The notes beneath the pieces are model-generated. The model was not told the origin of the DNA, did not search any database, and worked only from the letters and a program-made list of their open reading frames with translations. A program made the position numbers and the translations under genes. 64,000 nucleotides of DNA, taken from Alcanivorax sp. (GTDB lineage: Bacteria; Pseudomonadota; Gammaproteobacteria; Pseudomonadales; Alcanivoracaceae). Where the stretch lies: the NCBI GenBank assembly GCA_017794945.1, contig CP051239.1, positions 744,001 to 808,000 of the forward strand, read 5' to 3'. Each line of letters begins with the position of its first letter. Position 1 is the stretch's first letter. This document shows positions 38,675-48,266 of this stretch, in pieces.

Positions 38675-40046
38675 GGCTTTCACTCCCTTTCGGCAAACGC
38701 TGTCGCAGCGCCGCCAGCAGTTTTTCATGAACGCCGCCGAAGCCGCCGTTGCTCATCACCACGACGTTAAGCGGCCCGGGCTGGGCCGCCACCGACGCCA
38801 CCAGGGCATCCAGGTCGGTTTCCACCCGCGCCGGCACCGGAGAATCGGCGACCACCGTATCCAGGGACCATTCCAGCCCCGGCGGTTGGTACCAGATGAC
38901 CTGGTCCGCGTCCCGGGCACTGGCCGCCAGGGCCTCCCGGTGGCGGCCCAGACGCATGGTGTTGGAACGCGGCTCGATCACCGCCAGCACCTTTTCGTCG
39001 CCCACCCGACGGCGCAGGCCGTCCAGGGTGGTGGCGATCGCGGTCGGGTGGTGGGCGAAGTCGTCATAGACGCGCACGCCCTCCACCTCGCCGCGCAACT
39101 CCATGCGGCGCTTCACGCCCTGGAAACGGCCCAGGGCGGCGGCACCGTCTTCCAGGGTCACGCCCACATGCCGTGCCGCCAGCAGCGCCGCCATGGCGTT
39201 ATTGACGTTATGGCGGCCGGTGAGCGACCAGTCCACCACGGCAATGTCCGCGCCCTTTTTCATCACCGTGAAGCGGGAACCGTCCGCGTGCTCCAGTCGG
39301 TAGCCGGGGTCGGCCCGCTCACCGAACCGTTCCACCTCGCTCCAGCAGCCCCGCGCCAGCGTTTCCTCCAGGGCGGCTTCGCCGTGGGGCAGAATCACCC
39401 GGCCCAGCGACGGCACGGTGCGCAGCAGATGGTGAAACTGGGTCTGGATCGCGGCCAGATCCGGAAAGATGTCGGCGTGATCGAATTCCAGGTTATTGAG
39501 CACCGCGGTGCGCGGCCGGTAGTGCACGAACTTGCTGCGCTTGTCGAAAAAGGCGGTGTCGTACTCGTCCGCTTCGACCACGAAAAACGGCGTGCCGCCG
39601 AGCCGCGCGGAAACGCCGAAGTTGCCGGGCACGCCACCGATCAGATAGCCGGGGTCCAGCCCCGCGTCTTCCAGAATCCAGGCCAGCATGGAGGCGGTGG
39701 TGGTCTTGCCGTGGGTACCCGCCACCGCCAGCACCCAGCGCCCGGGCAGCACCACCTCGGCGAGCAGCTGGGCGCCGGAGGTATAGGGCAGGCCCTGGTC
39801 GAGCACATGCTCCACCGCCGGGTTGCCCCGGCTCAGGGCGTTGCCGATCACCACCAGATCCGGGGCCGGCGCCAGCTGGGCCGGGTCGTAGCCCTGGATC
39901 AGCTCAATGCCGGCGGCGCTGAGCTGATCGCTCATCGGCGGGTAAACGTTCTGGTCGGAACCGGTGACCCGGTGCCCCTGGGCCCGGACCAGCTGCGCCA
40001 GCGACCCCATGAAGGTGCCGCAGACGCCGAGAATATGGATGTGCAT
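38664..40046 (-). CDS. mpl: UDP-MurNAc:L-Ala-gamma-D-Glu-meso-DAP ligase
   Basis: 460 residues. The Mur-ligase ATP loop is [15 protein letters not shown]. The Mpl N-terminus [19 protein letters not shown] and [10 protein letters not shown] near the C-terminal domain are diagnostic. It re-attaches recycled tripeptide to UDP-MurNAc in peptidoglycan recycling, in keeping with the many wall hydrolases in this window. ubiX follows on the same strand, the usual mpl-ubiX pair. A divergent MaoC gene lies 139 bases upstream across a long hairpin. Confidence 0.95.
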   Translation of the reverse strand: MHIHILGVCGTFMGSLAQLVRAQGHRVTGSDQNVYPPMSDQLSAAGIELIQGYDPAQLAPAPDLVVIGNALSRGNPAVEHVLDQGLPYTSGAQLLAEVVLPGRWVLAVAGTHGKTTTASMLAWILEDAGLDPGYLIGGVPGNFGVSARLGGTPFFVVEADEYDTAFFDKRSKFVHYRPRTAVLNNLEFDHADIFPDLAAIQTQFHHLLRTVPSLGRVILPHGEAALEETLARGCWSEVERFGERADPGYRLEHADGSRFTVMKKGADIAVVDWSLTGRHNVNNAMAALLAARHVGVTLEDGAAALGRFQGVKRRMELRGEVEGVRVYDDFAHHPTAIATTLDGLRRRVGDEKVLAVIEPRSNTMRLGRHREALAASARDADQVIWYQPPGLEWSLDTVVADSPVPARVETDLDALVASVAAQPGPLNVVVMSNGGFGGVHEKLLAALRQRLPKGSESHDG

Positions 40047-40061
40047 GGAAGACCTCGAAGC

Positions 40062-40157
40062 AAAACCCGATTCAGGATACAGGATGCAAGATGCAGGACG
40101 AAGCCCGAGCCAAGCGTCCTACCTGTACCCCGCATCCTGTATCCTGTATCGGCTTTT
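40062..40157. repeat. Long inverted repeat built of ACAGGAT units
   Basis: 40062-40087 and 40132-40157 are inverted complements over 26 bases with two mismatches. They contain the words GATACAGGATGC and GCATCCTGTATC, and an inner AGGACG/CGTCCT pair lengthens the stem. T-rich DNA follows on the right. It fills the divergent region between mpl and the MaoC gene. A related piece sits at 27827-27852, at the dat start. Confidence 0.8.
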
Positions 40158-40185
40158 ATTTTTTGAATCGTTCGAGGAGAGACCA

Positions 40186-40644
40186 ATGCTGACAATCAAC
40201 GGCCCCGAAGAGCTGAAGAGCTGGGAAGGCAAGGAACTGGGCGTCACCGAATGGATGACGGTGAGCCAGGAGCGCATCAACCAGTTCGCCGAAGCCACCG
40301 GCGACCACCAGTGGATTCACGTGGACGTGGAACGCGCCAAGAAGGAATCGCCCATGGGCGGCCCCATCGCGCACGGCTACCTGACCCTGTCGCTGATCCC
40401 CATGTTCAAGGATGAGATCTACACCGTGAAAGGCGCCAAGGCGGGCCTCAACTACGGCCTCAACAGCTGCCGCTTTCTGGCCCCGGTCCCCGCCGGCGCG
40501 CGCGTGCGCGGCCGCTTCGTGATGAAATCCGTGGCCGCCAAGGGCGAAGGCCGCTACCTGCTTTGCAACGAAGTCACCATCGAACTGGAAGGCAGCGACA
40601 AACCCGCCTGCGTCGCCGAAAGCCTCGGCATGATCCTTTTTTAG
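40186..40644 (+). CDS. MaoC-like (R)-specific enoyl-CoA hydratase
   Basis: 152 residues from ATG 40186, behind GAGGAGAGA. The hot-dog fold hydratase motif is complete: FAEATGDHQWIHVDVERA (Asp/His dyad) and GPIAHGYLTLSLIP, followed by LNYGLNSCRFLAPVPAGARVRGRF. It resembles NodN/MaoC-type enzymes that hydrate enoyl-CoA, often linked to fatty acid oxidation or polyhydroxyalkanoate supply. It is a single gene; the stop codon lies within a 32-base AT-rich inverted repeat arm. Confidence 0.9.
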   Translation: MLTINGPEELKSWEGKELGVTEWMTVSQERINQFAEATGDHQWIHVDVERAKKESPMGGPIAHGYLTLSLIPMFKDEIYTVKGAKAGLNYGLNSCRFLAPVPAGARVRGRFVMKSVAAKGEGRYLLCNEVTIELEGSDKPACVAESLGMILF

Positions 40645-40803
40645 TTAATAGTTAACAGTGAATAGTTAATAGCGCGCGGCACGGTTATGTGCCGGGCTGA
40701 AAGCAAAGAGGCCGCGCCCGGGGTTTGGGTGCGGCCTCTTGCGTTTCGGGCTCCACGGGCTTTGCCCGCGTCGCTGTTAACTATTCACTATTAACTGTTA
40801 ACT
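40643..40803. repeat. AT-rich inverted repeat enclosing a terminator
   Basis: Arms 40643-40674 and 40772-40803 match over 32 bases with three mismatches, made of AGTTAAYAGT units in an otherwise very GC-rich genome. They flank a terminator hairpin and small GC-rich palindromes. It sits between the convergent MaoC and fmdB genes. Confidence 0.8.
40707..40739. terminator. Bidirectional terminator
   Basis: AGAGGCCGC (40707-40715) pairs with GCGGCCTCT (40731-40739), extended by an inner CCC/GGG pair. It is T-rich on the right and A-rich on the left (AAGCAA), as expected for a terminator serving both convergent genes. Confidence 0.7.
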
Positions 40804-40806
40804 GAA

Positions 40807-41139
40807 TCAGTGGCTAATCATCCAGGGCCGCGCGGACGGGAACATCTTGTTGCCTTCGGCGGTGTAGAAGACCTTGGGCTTGTGGCGTTCGTGGTGGCAG
40901 CAGCCCTGCTCTTTTTCCGAGTGCCGGTTGCCGCGTCGCGGTTCGTGGCGGGCCCGTTCGTTGCGCTCGAAGGCCGAGCGCCGCTCCGGGGCCATGTCGA
41001 GCACCTCCGGGGCGACCAGGATGACCCGCGCGGACAGCACCCCGCAGGTGGGGCAGGGACAGGACTCCCCGGACGCCTGGACCGGCACCAGTTCGTGAAA
41101 CAGGCCGTGCTCGGTGCATTTGTAATCGTACAGCGGCAT
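40807..41139 (-). CDS. fmdB: FmdB-family zinc-ribbon protein
   Basis: 110 residues. The start MPLYDYKCTEHGLFHELVPV and CPCPTCG form the small zinc ribbon of FmdB/DUF35-like putative regulators, although the first knuckle reads C-x2-H instead of CxxC. A long charged tail has a second Cys/His group (CCHHERHKPK). In Methylophilus methylotrophus FmdB is encoded beside formamidase and affects its expression. Here it directly follows fmdA (11-base gap) and is the last gene of the amide cluster. Molecular function unproven. Confidence 0.85.
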   Translation of the reverse strand: MPLYDYKCTEHGLFHELVPVQASGESCPCPTCGVLSARVILVAPEVLDMAPERRSAFERNERARHEPRRGNRHSEKEQGCCHHERHKPKVFYTAEGNKMFPSARPWMISH

Positions 41140-41150
41140 GGTCGTCCCCC

Positions 41151-42380
41151 CTATTTATCCTTCGCCAGCGGCACGTCGGTGCTGCCGGCCACGCTGTGTT
41201 GCGGGCCGTCGACGCCGGGCTTGAGATCGAAATCGAAGATGTCGGTGGGCAGCCACAAGGTGGCGCAGGCGTTGGGCACGTCCACCACCCCGCTGATGTG
41301 CCCCTGCACCGGGGCGCAACCGAGCAATGAGTAGGCCTGGGCGCCGGTATAGCCGAACTTCTTGAGGTACTCGATGGCGTTGAGGCACGCCTGGCGATAG
41401 GCGATGTGCACATCCAGGTAGTGCTGCTTGCCCTGCTCGTCCACGGAGATACCTTCGAAGATCAGGTAGTCGTCGTACTTGGGCGCGATCTTGCTGGGTT
41501 TGAAGATCGGGTTCTTGATCGCGTACTTCTCCATGCCGCCCTTGATCAGATTAACGCGCATGTGGATCCAGCCGGCCATTTCGATGGCGCCGCAGAACGT
41601 GATCTCGCCATCGCCCTGGCTGAAGTGCAGGTCGCCCACCGACAGGCCGGCGTCTTTCACGTACACCGGGAAGTAGATCTGCGAGCCGCGCGACAGGTCC
41701 TTGATATCGCAGTTGCCGCCGTGCTCGCGGGGCGGCACGGTGCGTGCGCCCTCGGCGGCGGCGGCCGCTTTCTCGCTGCCCTTGAGTTTGCCCATATGGG
41801 CGGTGTCGGCGAACGGCAGATTAACCAGGCCGGGCACACGGTCCGGCTCGGTGTCGTAGAGTGCTTTCTCACGGGTGTTCCATTCGTTGAGCATCTCCTT
41901 GGAGGGCAGGCAGCCGATCAGCCCCGGGTGAATCAGACCGGCGAACTCGACGCCGGGAATGTGCCGGGACTTGGTGAACATGCCGTTGAAGTCCCAGATG
42001 GTTTTCTGCGCTTCCGGGAAATGCTCGGTGAGAAAGCCGCCGCCGTTCTGCTTGGAGAAAAAGCCATTGAACCCCCACTGGCTCTCCTCGAAGGTGCCGA
42101 TGTCGAGAATATCCACCACCAGCAGGTCGCCGGGCTCGGCGCCTTCCACGCCCACCGGGCCGGACAGAAAATGCACCTGGGTGAGGTCCACGTCGCGCAC
42201 GTCCTCGGCGTTGTCGTCGTTATGGATCTGGCCGCCGGTCCAGTCGTGGCATTCAACGATAAAGTCGTCGCCGGGCTTCACCATCGCCGCCATGGGAATG
42301 TCGGGATGCCAGCGGTTGTGCACCATATCGTTGTCGTAGGGCGAAGTGTCGAGATCGATTTTAATGATGGTCTCAGCCAT
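41151..42380 (-). CDS. fmdA: Formamidase (acetamidase/formamidase family)
   Basis: 409 residues from ATG 42380, with GGAGG nine bases upstream; an in-frame extension to 42458 crosses promoter DNA and was rejected. Conserved family blocks: PGDDFIVECHDWTGGQIHNDD, HFLSGPVGVEGAEPGDLLVVDI, PREHGGNCDIKDLSRGSQIYFPV and VGDLHFSQGDGEITFCGAIE. It hydrolyses formamide to formate and ammonia. It forms a two-gene unit with fmdB. A perfect TACGTCA-N2-TGACGTA palindrome lies 100 bases upstream, just past the end of amiB, matching one upstream of urtA. Confidence 0.95.
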   Translation of the reverse strand: MAETIIKIDLDTSPYDNDMVHNRWHPDIPMAAMVKPGDDFIVECHDWTGGQIHNDDNAEDVRDVDLTQVHFLSGPVGVEGAEPGDLLVVDILDIGTFEESQWGFNGFFSKQNGGGFLTEHFPEAQKTIWDFNGMFTKSRHIPGVEFAGLIHPGLIGCLPSKEMLNEWNTREKALYDTEPDRVPGLVNLPFADTAHMGKLKGSEKAAAAAEGARTVPPREHGGNCDIKDLSRGSQIYFPVYVKDAGLSVGDLHFSQGDGEITFCGAIEMAGWIHMRVNLIKGGMEKYAIKNPIFKPSKIAPKYDDYLIFEGISVDEQGKQHYLDVHIAYRQACLNAIEYLKKFGYTGAQAYSLLGCAPVQGHISGVVDVPNACATLWLPTDIFDFDLKPGVDGPQHSVAGSTDVPLAKDK

Positions 42381-42479
42381 GGTGTCGGTTCCTCCAGTTT
42401 TTCGGGCAAGCGTGATTCCGTGGGTTTCAATATCGGTGATCGGCGCACCGCTCACCATTCGCGAAAAGGCCCCGGCGAC

Positions 42480-42495
42480 TACGTCAGATGACGTA
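42480..42495. promoter_or_regulatory. Candidate operator upstream of fmdA
   Basis: TACGTCAGATGACGTA is a 7-bp inverted repeat with a two-base centre, ten bases past the amiB stop and 100 bases before the fmdA start. The same motif occurs upstream of urtA at 49644. In both places a TTCGC(C)GAATGG block follows 13-14 bases downstream in the direction of transcription. Likely target of the LuxR-type regulator at 53129. Confidence 0.65.
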
Positions 42496-42504
42496 TTGCC
42501 CGGC

Positions 42505-43563
42505 TCAGCGGTTCACCGGCACCACGCTCAGCCGGTCGCCGTCGAGCAGCGCCAGGAAGGTGTCGTCGGCGGGGCGTTCCAGCAGGGCCCGGGCGAGCGC
42601 CGGTTCCAGCTCGGCGCGCAGGCGGCGGGCCAGGTCCCGGGCGCCGAAGCGGTCGTCGTGGGCGCGGCAGAGAAACTGGCGCGCGCCGTTGTCCAGCTCC
42701 AGGCGGGCGCGGCGCCGCGCCAGACGCTGGTTGAGTTTGCCCAGCTCGATGTCCAGCAGGGTGTCCAGCCAGGCGGCATCAAGCCGCTGAAACGGCAGCA
42801 CCCGGTCGATGCGGTTGATGAATTCCGGGTCGAAGCGACGATGCAGGGCGCGCTCCAGAACCCGGTCCTCATGGCGTGGCGACAGCCCCAGCCAGTGCCG
42901 CCAGCCGTGCCGGAAACGGGCGCGGTAATCGCCGGCCTCGCGGGCGCCCACATTGCTGGTCATGAAAATCAGCGTGTTGCGGAAATCGATGCTGCGGGTG
43001 CCGCCGGACAGCAGCAGCCGGCCGCTTTCCAGCACATTGAGCAGCGCGCGGATCACCTCGGTGCTGGCTTTTTCCAGTTCGTCGAACAGCACGATGCCGG
43101 GTTTACTGAAGCTGCCCTGAATCAGATCCACATCGAACAGGGTGTGGCCTTCCTTGCTGCCCACATAGCCCGGTGGCGCACCGGTGAGCGCGGCGGCGTA
43201 GTGCTCCTGGGCCAGCGTGTTCATATCGATGCGGCAAAAGCCGTCCGCGCGGCCGTGGATGGCTTCGCTGATCAGTCGCACGGTTTCGGTTTTGCCCACC
43301 CCGGTGGGGCCCATGAGCAGATTCACCGCCAGCGGCCGGTGTGGATCGCCGATGTCCGCCTTGACCACGCGCAGCATGTCTTCCATGGCGTCGAGCACCG
43401 GCGCCTGGCCGACGATGCGGGCACGCAGGCGCGCCATTACCGCCTCCGGCTCGAACACAAAGCGCGGCGCCCGTTCCGGACGGCTGGCCCGTTCTTCCCG
43501 CGCCAGCCGTTCCTGATCTTCCCGCAAACGGTCGTTGATGAAGGGCATGGCGGCCTCAGGCAT
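42505..43563 (-). CDS. amiB: AmiB-like AAA+ chaperone of the amidase operon
   Basis: 352 residues from ATG 43563; ATG 43548, with GAGG before it, is an equally good start. It corresponds to only the second AAA+ module of ClpA/ClpB: Walker [10 protein letters not shown], the [10 protein letters not shown] pore-type loop, Walker [11 protein letters not shown], sensor TSNVG, and the arginine finger plus small domain ([14 protein letters not shown]). The N-domain and first AAA module are missing. In the Pseudomonas aeruginosa amiEBCRS operon, AmiB is a protein of this size and type next to amidase. It probably assists amidase assembly or transport. It overlaps amiE by eight bases. Confidence 0.85.
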   Translation of the reverse strand: MPEAAMPFINDRLREDQERLAREERASRPERAPRFVFEPEAVMARLRARIVGQAPVLDAMEDMLRVVKADIGDPHRPLAVNLLMGPTGVGKTETVRLISEAIHGRADGFCRIDMNTLAQEHYAAALTGAPPGYVGSKEGHTLFDVDLIQGSFSKPGIVLFDELEKASTEVIRALLNVLESGRLLLSGGTRSIDFRNTLIFMTSNVGAREAGDYRARFRHGWRHWLGLSPRHEDRVLERALHRRFDPEFINRIDRVLPFQRLDAAWLDTLLDIELGKLNQRLARRRARLELDNGARQFLCRAHDDRFGARDLARRLRAELEPALARALLERPADDTFLALLDGDRLSVVPVNR

Positions 43564-44596
43564 GCTTCTCTTTACCGTCCACCGGCAGGTCCTTCACCGG
43601 ACAGTCCGCCACGCCCACCGTGGAGCGGGTCATGGCTTCCACGTTCTGCTGGGCTTTCTGCGCGTCCATCACCCAGGTGCGGTAAAACTCGAACGGGCAG
43701 TCGGCGATGCCCTTGTCGCCGTCGCCGGAGTCGTGGATGCCGGTGTAGCCCCGGTGTAGCAGTTTGAACAGGTGGTTCTGAGACTGGTCGTTGGCGCGCG
43801 CGTCGCGGATCTGGCTGATCGACAGCTGGGCGTATTGAATGCCCATTTCCTCCTCGCCGCATTCACCCAGGGTGCGGCCATCGAAGCCGATGATCGAGGA
43901 ATGCCCGAAGTAAGAGTAAACCCCGTCGAAACCGGCGGCGTTGGCCACCGCCACATAGCAGTTATTGGCCCAGGCCATGCTCTTGGACATCATCACCTGC
44001 TGTTCCTTGGCCGGGTACATATAGCCCTGGCAGCGTACGATCAGCTCGGCGCCCTTCATGGCGCAGTCGCGCCAGATTTCCGGGTAGTTGCCGTCATCGC
44101 AGATGATCAGGCTGAGTTTCATGCCCTTGGGGCCGTCGGTGACGTAGGTGGTGTCGCCGGGGTACCAGCCTTCAATCGGGCACCAGGGAATGCACTTGCG
44201 GTACTTCTGCACCACCTCGCCCTGGTCGTTGATCAGCACCAGGGTGTTGTAGGGGGCCTTGTGCGGATGTTCCTCGTGGCGTTCGCCGGTGAGCGAGAAC
44301 ACGCCCCAGGTTTTCGCCTCCCGGCAGGCCGCCGAAAAAATAGCGGTCTCGTCACCGGGCACGGCGGCGGCGGTGTCCATCATTTCATCCGGGTCGTACA
44401 TGATGCCCATGGTGCTGTACTCCGGGAACACCACCAGGTCCATGCCCGGCAGGCCCACCTTCATGCCCTTGATCATCTCGGCGATGGCGCGGGCGTTATC
44501 GAGCACCTCGGCGCGGCTGTGCAGGCGCGGCATCTTGTAGTTGACCACCGCCACCCCGACGGTGTCGCTGCTGCTGGAAATATCACCGTGTCGCAT
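43556..44596 (-). CDS. amiE: Aliphatic amidase
   Basis: 346 residues, the same length as P. aeruginosa AmiE and very similar along the whole length (MRHGDISSS start). The nitrilase-type triad is intact: Glu59 (FPEYS), Lys134 (KYRK) and Cys166 ([11 protein letters not shown]). It hydrolyses acetamide, propionamide and similar short amides to the acid and ammonia. GAGGAG lies upstream of the ATG. It follows urtE by 30 bases, so it is cotranscribed with the transporter. Confidence 0.97.
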   Translation of the reverse strand: MRHGDISSSSDTVGVAVVNYKMPRLHSRAEVLDNARAIAEMIKGMKVGLPGMDLVVFPEYSTMGIMYDPDEMMDTAAAVPGDETAIFSAACREAKTWGVFSLTGERHEEHPHKAPYNTLVLINDQGEVVQKYRKCIPWCPIEGWYPGDTTYVTDGPKGMKLSLIICDDGNYPEIWRDCAMKGAELIVRCQGYMYPAKEQQVMMSKSMAWANNCYVAVANAAGFDGVYSYFGHSSIIGFDGRTLGECGEEEMGIQYAQLSISQIRDARANDQSQNHLFKLLHRGYTGIHDSGDGDKGIADCPFEFYRTWVMDAQKAQQNVEAMTRSTVGVADCPVKDLPVDGKEKHA

Positions 44597-44626
44597 AATT
44601 TGGCTCCTCGCTTTCGTTGAGCGGAT

Positions 44627-45316
44627 TCAGACCGACAGATAGCTGGCGATCTTGTTCTGGTCGGCGTGCTGCTTGTCTTCCTGGTGAACGATGTCGCCTT
44701 TCTCGATCACCAGAATCCGGTCGGCGATCTCCATCACGAAGCTGAGCACCTGCTCGGACACCACGATGGACAGGCCGCGCTCATCACGAATACGTTTCAA
44801 GGTGCGCGCCATCTCCTGAATGATGGAGGGCTGAATACCCTCGGTGGGCTCGTCGAGCAGTAGCACCTTGGGTCGGGTGGCCAACGCCCGCGCGATCGCC
44901 AGTTGCTGCTGCTGGCCGCCGGACAGATTGCCGCCGCGCCGGTGCTGCATTTCTTCCAGCACCGGAAACAACTCATAGAGGTCGCGGGGCACTTTCTTTT
45001 CACCCACCGCCGCCAGACCGGTTTCGATGTTCTCGCGCACCGTCAGGGCGGGGAAAATCATCCGTCCCTGGGGTACGAAACCGAGCCCCGCGCGCACCCG
45101 CTGAAAGCTTTTCATGGCGCTGAGATCGGTGTTGTTCAGGGACACGCTGCCGCCCCGGCTGGGGGTCATGCCGATCAGCGATTTCATCAGCGTGGTCTTG
45201 CCCATGCCGTTACGCCCGACCACCGCGACGATCTCGTTTTCTTTCACATCCAGATTCAGATCGCGAATGATGGTGCTCTGGCCATAGGCCACGGAGTGAT
45301 TGCAAACCTTCAGCAT
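44627..45316 (-). CDS. urtE: Urea/short-chain amide ABC transporter ATPase UrtE
   Basis: 229 residues. Walker A GRNGMGKTT, signature LSGGQQQQLAIARAL and Walker B VLLLDEPTEGIQPSI are typical of the UrtE/LivF type. It is the second ATPase of the five-gene transporter. Family members carry urea or, with amidase genes nearby (FmdDEF in Methylophilus), short amides. The amiE context supports the amide reading, but the substrate cannot be proven here. Confidence 0.93.
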   Translation of the reverse strand: MLKVCNHSVAYGQSTIIRDLNLDVKENEIVAVVGRNGMGKTTLMKSLIGMTPSRGGSVSLNNTDLSAMKSFQRVRAGLGFVPQGRMIFPALTVRENIETGLAAVGEKKVPRDLYELFPVLEEMQHRRGGNLSGGQQQQLAIARALATRPKVLLLDEPTEGIQPSIIQEMARTLKRIRDERGLSIVVSEQVLSFVMEIADRILVIEKGDIVHQEDKQHADQNKIASYLSV

Positions 45317-45350
45317 AGTGGTGCTCCATCAAGCTGATAGTGGTGGCGTG

Positions 45351-46100
45351 CTAATGCCCCAAGTAGACTTCGATGACTTTCGGGTCCTTTTTGACGTGTT
45401 CGATGGACCCCTCGGAGAGCACCTTGCCCTGGTGCATCACGGTAACCCGGTCGGCGATGTCGCCGACGAACTGCATGTCGTGTTCGATCACCAGCACGGT
45501 GTGGTCGCGGGTGATCACGCGCAGCAGCTCAGCGGTTTTCTTGCGCTCCGCCACCGACATGCCGGCCACCGGCTCATCGAGCATTAACAGATCCGGCTTC
45601 TGAATCAGCAGCATGCCGATCTCCAGCCATTGCTTCTGGCCGTGGCTGAGCAGGCCGGCGGGCTCGTTAAGCTGATCACTGAGAAAGATGGTGTCGGCGA
45701 TGCGCTCCACCGCTTCGATCACGGCGGCATCGCGCTTGAACGCCAGCGCCCCCATAACGGTATGCCCCTGCGGATACGACACTTCCAGGTTCTCGAACAC
45801 GGTCAGGTCCTCGAACACCGAGGGGTTCTGGAACTTTCGGCCCACCCCGGCATGCACGATCTGGTGCTCCTTCATTTTGGTGAGTTCCTTGCCGCCGAAG
45901 CGGATCGAGCCCGCGGTGGCGCGTGTCTTGCCACAGATCAGATCCAGCACGGTGGTCTTTCCGGCGCCGTTGGGGCCGATAATCACGCGGATCTCCTTGG
46001 GGTCCAGGTAGAAGGACAGATCGTCCACCGCCTTGAAGCCGTCGAAGGACACCGTCAAACCTTCCACGGCGAGCAGGAAGTTCTCCTTTTGTGCATTCAT
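45351..46100 (-). CDS. urtD: Urea/short-chain amide ABC transporter ATPase UrtD
   Basis: 249 residues, LivG type. Walker A GPNGAGKTT, a degenerate signature LSHGQKQWLEIGMLL characteristic of UrtD, Walker B LLMLDEPVAGMS, and H-loop VIEHDM. It pairs with UrtE to energise the UrtBC channel. Start and urtC stop overlap by one base (TGATG). Confidence 0.93.
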   Translation of the reverse strand: MNAQKENFLLAVEGLTVSFDGFKAVDDLSFYLDPKEIRVIIGPNGAGKTTVLDLICGKTRATAGSIRFGGKELTKMKEHQIVHAGVGRKFQNPSVFEDLTVFENLEVSYPQGHTVMGALAFKRDAAVIEAVERIADTIFLSDQLNEPAGLLSHGQKQWLEIGMLLIQKPDLLMLDEPVAGMSVAERKKTAELLRVITRDHTVLVIEHDMQFVGDIADRVTVMHQGKVLSEGSIEHVKKDPKVIEVYLGH

Positions 46101-47272
46101 CAGGATTTCTCCGCGCTGAGTTGATCGGAAACCACGGGCGGCGCTTGCGGCTCGGGGCTGTCTTTGTCCAGATACTTGCCGATCACTGGCAAGCGTTTTT
46201 CCAGCGGCATGATGTAGCGCTCATAGAGACCCGCCAGGCCGTTGGGGAACGCCAGCACCACACCGATAAACAGCGCGCCCATGGCGTAGGGCCAGAGTTC
46301 CGGGAAGGATTCGGAGAAACCGCTTTTGGCCGCGTTCACCAGCAGGGCCCCATAGACCCCGCCGAGCAGGGAGTAGCGGCCGCCCAGCGCGCAGAACACC
46401 ACCATCTCAATGGACGGCACGATGCCCACGAACGAGGGCGACATGAAACCCACCTGCAGGGTGAACAGCGCCCCGCCGATGCCCGCCAGACCGGCGGCCA
46501 GACAGAATACGAACACCTTGAACGAAGCCACGTCGTAGCCGGAGAACCGCACGCGGGTTTCCTGGTCGCGCATGGCCACCAGGATCCGCCCCAGCTTGGC
46601 GTTCTGAACCTGGCGGGCGACCAGAAGACTGACGAACAGCAGGCCGACGCAGACAAAATAAAGCGTGGTCTTGGCGGCGTCGGTACGGATATTCCAGCCC
46701 ATCAGGGTTTGCAGGTCGGTGATGCCGTTAACGCCCCCGGTGAGACCCTGCTGGCCGATGATCAGAATAGTCAGGATGGCGGCGATGGCCTGGGTGATGA
46801 TGGCGAAGTAAACGCCGCCCACGCGCCGCTTGAACATGGCCACGCCAATAATGAAGGCCAGCAGGACCGGCACCGCGATTACCGCGATCAGGGTGAACGA
46901 GAAGCTGTGGAACGGCTGCCAGAAGCCCGGCAGTTCGGTGATCTGGTTCCAGTCCATGAAATCCGGGATGCCCGGCGTGGACTGATTGCTGGTGGCCTCC
47001 GGCGTGGACGCTTCCAGTTTCAGAAACATGGCCATGCAGTAGCCGCCCAGCCCGAAGAACACGCCCTGGCCAAGGCTGAGAATGCCGGCCTTGCCCCAGC
47101 ACATCACCAGGCCGATGGCGGCGAAGGCGTAGGTGAGATACTTGCCCACCATGTTGAGACGGAACGCATCCAGGGTCAGCGGCAGTACCACCAGCAACAG
47201 CAAGGCCAGCAACAAATAGTAAATACCTTCCCGGGACGTCAGCCATTGAAGGGGAGAGTTGGTTTTCATCAC
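46100..47272 (-). CDS. urtC: Urea/short-chain amide ABC transporter permease UrtC
   Basis: 390 residues, LivM-type permease with about ten membrane helices. Typical stretches: GKYLTYAFAAIGLVMCWGKAGILSLGQGVFFGLGGYC and RFSGYDVASFKVFVFCLAAGLAGIGGALF. It forms the membrane channel with UrtB. It is separated from urtB by six bases. Confidence 0.93.
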   Translation of the reverse strand: MMKTNSPLQWLTSREGIYYLLLALLLLVVLPLTLDAFRLNMVGKYLTYAFAAIGLVMCWGKAGILSLGQGVFFGLGGYCMAMFLKLEASTPEATSNQSTPGIPDFMDWNQITELPGFWQPFHSFSFTLIAVIAVPVLLAFIIGVAMFKRRVGGVYFAIITQAIAAILTILIIGQQGLTGGVNGITDLQTLMGWNIRTDAAKTTLYFVCVGLLFVSLLVARQVQNAKLGRILVAMRDQETRVRFSGYDVASFKVFVFCLAAGLAGIGGALFTLQVGFMSPSFVGIVPSIEMVVFCALGGRYSLLGGVYGALLVNAAKSGFSESFPELWPYAMGALFIGVVLAFPNGLAGLYERYIMPLEKRLPVIGKYLDKDSPEPQAPPVVSDQLSAEKS

Positions 47273-47278
47273 GGACTC

Positions 47279-48205
47279 CTAGCGACGGACCTTCAAGGCC
47301 ATCAGGCCTTCCGGACGCAACATGAGAATGCCCACCACCACCAGTAGGGTGAGTACCTTGGCCATGGAACCGCTGAGGAAGAACTCCATGGTGGATTGGG
47401 CCTGGGAGATACCGAACGCGGACACAATGGTGCCGATCAGGCTTTGCGCGCCGCCGAACACCACCACCAGGAAGGTGTCGACGATATAGGCCTGGCCGGA
47501 CGACGGCCCGGTGGAGCCGATCATGGTGAAGGCGCTGCCGGCGACCCCGGCGATGCCGCACCCCAGTGCGAAGGTGGCCCGGTCGACGCCGGCGGTGTTG
47601 ATGCCCACCGCTTCCGCCATGGGCCGGTTCTGCACCACGGCGCGCACTTTCTTGCCCCAGCCGGAGCGGTACATCAGCAGATAGACCGCCAGCGCGATGG
47701 ACAGGGCGATCACCATCACGAACAGGCCGTTGATCGGCAGTTGCACGAAATCCGTGACGTTGAACGCCCCCATCATCCAGTCCGGCAGGTCGACACCCAC
47801 CTCCCGCGCGCCGAAGATCGACCGGTAGGCCTGCTGCAGAATCAGGCTCAACCCCCAGGTGGCGAGCAACGTGTCCAGCGGCCGCCGATAGAGATGCCGG
47901 ACCATGGCCCACTCAATAAAGGCGCCGAGTGCACCGGAGACCAGGAATGCCAGCACCATGGCGAAGAAGAACGAGGCGGCGAACAGCTCCGGAATAACAT
48001 TCTGGAAGAACTGCGAAGTCAGGTAAGTGGTATAGGCCCCCAGGATCATGAATTCCCCGTGGGCCATGTTGATCACGCCCATCTGGCCGAAAATAATCGC
48101 CAGGCCCATTGCCATGAGAACGAACACGGAAAACAGGGACAAACCGGCGAACCCCTGCATGGCAAAGATGGACATCAATTCCGTTGAGGAATAATCAGCA
48201 AACAT
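47279..48205 (-). CDS. urtB: Urea/short-chain amide ABC transporter permease UrtB
   Basis: 308 residues, LivH-type permease. Typical stretches: GLAIIFGQMGVINMAHGEFMILGAYTTYL, MVRHLYRRPLDTLLATWGLSLILQQ and GIAGVAGSAFTMIGSTGPSSGQAYIVDTFLVVVFGG. It lacks the long periplasmic N-terminal domain of cyanobacterial-type UrtB (about 500 residues) and so is the short form. Confidence 0.92.
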   Translation of the reverse strand: MFADYSSTELMSIFAMQGFAGLSLFSVFVLMAMGLAIIFGQMGVINMAHGEFMILGAYTTYLTSQFFQNVIPELFAASFFFAMVLAFLVSGALGAFIEWAMVRHLYRRPLDTLLATWGLSLILQQAYRSIFGAREVGVDLPDWMMGAFNVTDFVQLPINGLFVMVIALSIALAVYLLMYRSGWGKKVRAVVQNRPMAEAVGINTAGVDRATFALGCGIAGVAGSAFTMIGSTGPSSGQAYIVDTFLVVVFGGAQSLIGTIVSAFGISQAQSTMEFFLSGSMAKVLTLLVVVGILMLRPEGLMALKVRR

Positions 48206-48266
48206 GGCAATGCTCCCCTGCGGTTAAAAAATCCCGACGCCCACCGGGAGCGCCGGGTACGGACGG

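Noticed and set aside
38634..40166. A 510-codon plus-strand frame opposite ubiX and mpl
   Set aside because: Both minus-strand genes are full length with catalytic motifs; the frame is a codon-bias shadow.
42346..43767. A 473-codon plus-strand frame opposite amiB
   Set aside because: amiB carries intact Walker A and B motifs; the opposite frame is low in complexity and crosses several real gene ends.
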